Position numbers and translations under genes: made by a program. Below the pieces are notes generated by a model. That model made no database searches, was not told the origin of the DNA, and saw only the letters and a list, made by a program, of their open reading frames with translations. Shown piece by piece: positions 61,501 through 64,000 of a stretch of DNA of 64,000 nucleotides (position 1 is the stretch's first letter; the number at the start of each line of letters is the position of its first letter). The stretch comes from JBJHBP01 sp050485645 (GTDB lineage Bacteria > Pseudomonadota > Gammaproteobacteria > Steroidobacterales > Rariloculaceae). Location of the stretch: contig JBJHBT010000002.1 of the NCBI GenBank assembly GCA_050485645.1, positions 1 through 64,000 on the forward strand, written 5' to 3'.

Positions 61501-61780
61501 GTTCCACCGGCAGGCCATGGGTGTCCCAGCCGGCACGGCGCGGGCAGTGGAAGCCGCGCATGGTCTTGTAGCGCGGGAACAGATCCTTGAACGTGCGCGC
61601 CAGCACATGATGGATGCCGGGGCGTCCGTTCGCGGTTGGCGGACCTTCGTAGAACACGAACGGTGGCCGGCCCTCGCCCGAGGCGACGACCTGTTCGAAG
61701 ATTTTCGATTCACGCCAGAAGTCGAGCACCCTGCGCTCGAGCGCAGGCCCGTCGTAGCGAGCCGGTACCGGTTCGAACAT
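58580..61780 (-). CDS. ileS: Isoleucyl-tRNA synthetase, long (type 2-like) form
   Basis: About 1066 residues, longer than the 938-residue bacterial type 1. 'GIHHVLARTFKDLFPRYKTMRG' is the HIGH region in the type-2/eukaryote-like style, 'DGKKMSKSLGNIVNPYDV' (near 610) is KMSKS, and the CP1 editing domain lies between. The C-terminal anticodon-binding and zinc-less tail match type 2. An Ala/Gly/Asp-rich insertion of nine-base repeats sits near 60990-61020. The ATG at 61780 has AAAGGGA upstream; the ATG at 61798 is possible. Type 2 enzymes are often naturally mupirocin tolerant. Confidence 0.95.
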   Translation of the reverse strand: MFEPVPARYDGPALERRVLDFWRESKIFEQVVASGEGRPPFVFYEGPPTANGRPGIHHVLARTFKDLFPRYKTMRGFHCPRRAGWDTHGLPVEHEIEKALGIYDKKRIEQEVGIAEFTRRCRESVMTYVGDWEAMTERMGFWVDFEQAYFTLHNDYIESVWSLLKKIWDSGLIYRGYKVVPYDPRIGATLSSHEVAQGYREVEDPSVYVRFPVTGEDNTSFLVWTTTPWTLPSNLLLAVHPDVEYARVRVSGSAADAGDAGDAGGIGAHSGEVLILARELIDTVLGDTGYEIVGTQSGRALAGMRYQRLFDWLAVDADVCRVTEAGFVTTESGTGIVHIAPAYGEDDLEVGRQHGVPVLHGVGDDGCFLSEAGPVAGLFFKEADPVITQLLRDRGLLFREEKYLHNYPFGWRTGDPLIYYARHAWYIRTTDFRDRMVALNRTINWVPSNIREGRFGNWLENNIDWALSRERFWGTPLPLWTDGEGDYLCIGSVAELAERSGRDLTGLDLHRPAVDDVTFMHEGREYRRVPEVIDCWFDSGAMPYAQWHHPFANAEAFDQNFPADFICEAIDQTRGWFYTLHAIATMASDSVAYRNVICLSHIVDQDGKKMSKSLGNIVNPYDVFDNVGADALRWYFTARVAPDVQKRVSVDIIADVASSFINTFWNTYAFFVMYARLDGFDPGRDVDWRRRPEIDRWVLALLEDTVNTVTEALDAYDAQTAGTAIERFVDQLSNWYIRRNRRRFWKAASGDDKQAAYLTLYECLDVVHRLMAPFVPFLAEEVHRNLVCGLDRHAPASVHMREWPRLNEARLDRDLLEQTEVVQRVVGLGRSARNSSRLKVRQPLKRILVRVPNEAAQAAVRRHQEQILEELNVKAVELIPPDATLVSYRIKPNLPLVGRRYGRLIPAIREFLATADGAAIATAVAAGETQVFAIAGEQLEFTPDSLLVETASAEGFACAEEGGYLTGLDTQLDDDLRREGLARELVRSVQDARKQAGLEVSDRIVLMVDGSDRVREVLGIYREYLMNETLASRFAEPEAADAFTVDGGEDDDRWRIALARDGGQAS

Positions 61781-61798
61781 CGATTGATCCCTTTCCAT

Positions 61799-62300
61799 AC
61801 CCTACGGACAACGCCCGCTGACGTTCCGGCACGACGATCGCCTGCATGGCCGGTACGACACACCGGGGCGATCGGGATCGCGGTACCACCCGGTTTCACC
61901 GCCGCCTTGCGGCACGCGGTCTTGCGGACTGGCAGCGCCAGTCGCAGCCCGGTCACGGGGGCCGGCCGGCCGAGCCTACACGGAACCGCGGTGCCTGCCG
62001 GCACGGGGGCGGATCCTTTCGGTCGGCAGCTCCGGGGTGATATTCACCGGGTCATGAGGCGGGGCTTGCACCCTCTCCCGCTCGCTGTGCACATGGAACC
62101 CGGCTACTCGTCCCCTTCCCTGCTTTTCGGGCGCAGAGTCTACTGCAATCGGTGACCCGGCGCAGCACGGCGGCGCCATCGCTCCGATCGACGGATTGGC
62201 GACATGGTGCGCCATGGTCTCGGCCCCGCACGGCACTCGCGCATCGGCCCGCGTATCGGCCCACATGTTGGCCCGCGTGTTGGCCGGTATCGGCCCCTCG
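61799..62300. other. Intergenic region without a recognised gene
   Basis: About 500 bp of GC-rich DNA between ileS and the RHH gene; the open frames here have no conserved features. It must hold the ileS promoter on the minus strand, which I could not place. Confidence 0.6.
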
Positions 62301-62307
62301 CCGCACC

Positions 62308-62336
62308 TTGTGTATGCGGGTGTGTATGCCTATAAT
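62308..62336 (+). promoter_or_regulatory. Sigma-70 promoter of the RHH/coiled-coil pair
   Basis: TTGTGT (62308-62313) and a perfect TATAAT (62331-62336) are 17 nt apart. Transcription should start around 62343, about 25 nt before the ATG at 62368. Confidence 0.7.
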
Positions 62337-62367
62337 GTGGGGTCCCGCCTGCAGATGGAGCCAGGGC

Positions 62368-62661
62368 ATGGCCGCCAGTTCCGAAAAAATGGTCCGCAAG
62401 CAGTTTCTCGTGCCGCCGTCGACAGTGAAACGACTGGAGAAGCTTGCCGCGGAACGCGGTACATCGGCTTCCGAAATCGTACGTCAGGCCATTCGCTCAT
62501 TCGATGCCAGCGACGCGGAGGCCATGCAGTCGCCGGACGTCATGGAACTGGTGTCGATCAGACTCAAGGAAGCGATCAGGTCGACACGCCACGCACAGCG
62601 TACCGTGTCCCGGGCGCTCAGAATCGTCGATACGGCGGAACAGGACGCGGCTGAGCACTGA
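62368..62661 (+). CDS. Ribbon-helix-helix DNA-binding protein
   Basis: 97 residues, GGAG 7 nt before ATG. 'KMVRKQFLVPPSTVKRLEKLAAERGTSASEIVRQAIRSF' is a clear RHH fold (strand then two helices). The C-terminal half is helical and basic with Arg/Ala. Its stop overlaps the start of the next gene by one base (TGATG). Likely a repressor that controls its own pair. Confidence 0.8.
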   Translation: MAASSEKMVRKQFLVPPSTVKRLEKLAAERGTSASEIVRQAIRSFDASDAEAMQSPDVMELVSIRLKEAIRSTRHAQRTVSRALRIVDTAEQDAAEH

Positions 62662-62837
62662 TGGCCACATGGAAAGACATACTGATGGATGTGCTCAAGC
62701 TCACCGACGAGGTCAAACGCCTGAACGCCACCACGGAGAAGCTGTCCGAGCGCACCATCGCCATGGACAAACGCCTGGTGAGACTGGAGACGATGGTCGA
62801 GATCGCCAGCCGGCCGCGACTGCCGCGCGACACCTGA
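62661..62837 (+). CDS. Small coiled-coil protein, probable RHH partner
   Basis: 58 residues. 'ILMDVLKLTDEVKRLNATTEKLSERTIAMDKRLVRLETMVEIA' has a continuous heptad pattern with Leu/Val/Ile at a/d positions, so it should form a coiled coil. Translationally coupled to the RHH gene. No known toxin motif. The pair resembles an RHH antitoxin with a short partner but the role is unknown. Confidence 0.65.
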   Translation: MATWKDILMDVLKLTDEVKRLNATTEKLSERTIAMDKRLVRLETMVEIASRPRLPRDT

Positions 62838-62852
62838 CCACTGTCGGCAACC

Positions 62853-63401
62853 TCAGCCGGCAAATCCGCCCTCGGCAAGAAAGCGCGCTTCTTCAGGCGT
62901 GGTGGCGCGCCCCAGTGCGGCATTGCGATGCGGGAACCGACCGAAGCGATCAATGATATCGCGATGAATGATCGCCCATTGCAGGGCGTCTTCATCGCCC
63001 GACGCTTCGAACAGTCGGACGGAAAGCGCCTGATCCGCCGGATCCTCGGAGTGCTCGAACGGCAGGTAGAAAAAATCCCGCAGCCCGGTGTCCACGCGCT
63101 GATCGAATCCCGCATCGACGGCTACGGCAGCGATACTTCGCGCCAGACTGTCGGTGGCAAAGGCGTGTCCGGAACCGCGGTAGAGATTGCGCGGAAACTG
63201 GTCCAGCAGCAGAATCAGCGCCAGAGCGCCATCGACTGCCCCCGCCCAGTCCATCAGCTCCAGACGCGCGGCGCGATGATGCGTCGCCTCAAAGCGTTCG
63301 CGAACGATGTCGTCGAATGCCGTGCTTTTCGCGAACCACTGCTGCGGCCCTGCTCCCCGCCAGAATTCGACGATACTCTCAGGTGAAGGATTTGAAGACA
63401 C
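62853..63401 (-). CDS. DUF924-family protein
   Basis: 182 residues from the GTG at 63401 (GGGA upstream); longer frames to 63467 have no clear site. 'SIVEFWRGAGPQQWFAKSTAFDDIVRERF' and 'ALALILLLDQFPRNLYRGSGHAFATDSLA' are the DUF924 core blocks, as is 'DFFYLPFEHSEDPADQ' and 'HRDIIDRFGRFPHRNAALGR'. Function unknown, helical TPR-like family; widespread in proteobacteria. Confidence 0.88.
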   Translation of the reverse strand: MSSNPSPESIVEFWRGAGPQQWFAKSTAFDDIVRERFEATHHRAARLELMDWAGAVDGALALILLLDQFPRNLYRGSGHAFATDSLARSIAAVAVDAGFDQRVDTGLRDFFYLPFEHSEDPADQALSVRLFEASGDEDALQWAIIHRDIIDRFGRFPHRNAALGRATTPEEARFLAEGGFAG

Positions 63402-63509
63402 GGTGGATTCCCAGGGTGAAAGGTGAAAGGTGAACTGCGTTGCGAACCGCATAGTGACTGTGCGCATTCATCGCGCTGAGTGAAACCGCGCGCGACCTTC
63501 AGATCGCCA

Positions 63510-64000
63510 TCAGACGCCGAGCACGGCCCGCGCCTCACACGCATCATCCTGCATCTGCTGGCGCAACGCATCCATCGTGGCGAAGTGACGTTCCTCGCGC
63601 AGCCTGGCAACGAACTGCACGGTGATGTAACGGCCGTAGATATCGGCGTCGAAATCAAACAGATGCACTTCCAGCAGCGGCGCACCTCCGCCCACGGTGG
63701 GCCGGGTCCCCACGCTGGCCACGCCGGGCAGCGGCGCCGCGGTCATGCCGGCGACATGGACGGCGAATATCCCGTCCACCGGCGTCTGGCGCCGGTTCAG
63801 GTTGACGTTCGCGGTGGGCATCCCCAGCTCGCGCCCCAACCCACGACCGCGCACCACGCGTCCGGACATCGCATAGTCGCGTCCCAACATCTGCCGCGCC
63901 GTATCCAGATCCCCCACGGTCAGCGCGCGCCGAATGGCCGTGCTGCTGACACGTTGTCCGTGCAGGAACACCGCTGGCAGGGCAGTCAGCCCGAAGCCGT
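63510..64000 (-). CDS. ribF: Riboflavin kinase/FAD synthetase, N-terminal part outside the window
   Basis: The frame is open to the window edge, so the start is missing. Visible residues include the end of the FMN adenylyltransferase domain ('VSSTAIRRALTVGDLDTARQMLGR') and a complete riboflavin kinase domain ('SGRVVRGRGLGRELGMPTANVNL', 'GIFAVHVAG', 'VASVGTRPTVG', 'LLEVHLFDFDADIYG'). It makes FMN and FAD. ribF upstream of ileS and lspA is the usual gammaproteobacterial order, here with three genes in between. Confidence 0.93.
   Translation of the reverse strand, partial: GFGLTALPAVFLHGQRVSSTAIRRALTVGDLDTARQMLGRDYAMSGRVVRGRGLGRELGMPTANVNLNRRQTPVDGIFAVHVAGMTAAPLPGVASVGTRPTVGGGAPLLEVHLFDFDADIYGRYITVQFVARLREERHFATMDALRQQMQDDACEARAVLGV

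Overview
The window looks like a chromosomal piece of a GC-rich gammaproteobacterium. The evidence is the ribF...ileS-lspA neighbourhood, a fimT-pilV-pilW-pilX-pilE minor pilin operon, a pbpC/alpha-2-macroglobulin pair, a TPP riboswitch, and a gallate dioxygenase of the GalA/DesB type. No named species can be assigned from the sequence alone.

Region 1 (about 0-24 kb) is accessory and heavily rearranged. It holds secreted or membrane-anchored proteins of unknown function, a decayed IS66-type element lying against a broken paralogue of the first gene, a 468-bp duplication (2518-2985 and 5760-6227), and a ~390-bp element present three times (2119, 10212, 12279), the last two copies leading into an oligopeptide-binding-protein gene (one broken, one intact). 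Inside it, 10193 down to 6349 is a tightly coupled minus-strand operon: two beta-lactamase/SxxK-fold hydrolases that both carry Cys where the catalytic Ser should be, with a 60-residue acidic peptide ending in Cys between them, followed by a membrane protein. I consider this the best candidate for an undescribed system (a peptide maturation or signal system). From 12.6 to 22.7 kb lie an oligopeptide ABC transporter (binding protein, two permeases, fused double ATPase), a sulfotransferase, an SDR, an acyl carrier protein and a divergent AMP-forming ligase, which together look like a small acyl/sulfate metabolite locus. A run of toxin-antitoxin genes and remnants (UPF0175/PIN, HepT/MNT remnant, orphan RHH, CcdAB) ends at a tRNA-Thr.

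Region 2 (about 24-52 kb) is mostly ordinary chromosome: phospholipid-methyltransferase-like enzyme, tRNA-Thr(CGT), galA, a Fur-family regulator, the minor pilin operon (without pilY1), a TauE-type transporter, then a TPP-riboswitch-controlled operon of a methyltransferase, an AIR-synthase-like enzyme, a strongly divergent ThiE and a Trm112-like protein. This combination may be an unrecognised thiamine-related pathway. Then come pbpC and a very large alpha-2-macroglobulin (thioester motif lost) and a MacB-like export system with two large permeases, one ATPase, an adaptor and a lipoprotein.

Region 3 (about 52-64 kb) mixes gene remnants (a YtrA-type GntR/ABC operon broken by three lesions, Na/Pi cotransporter and PstS fragments, an OsmC fragment) with intact toxin-antitoxin pairs (AbrB/PIN, BrnT/BrnA-like), and ends in housekeeping genes lspA, ileS (long, type-2-like), a small RHH/coiled-coil pair, a DUF924 gene and the start-truncated ribF at the window edge.

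All homology statements come from reading motifs by eye; no database search was run.
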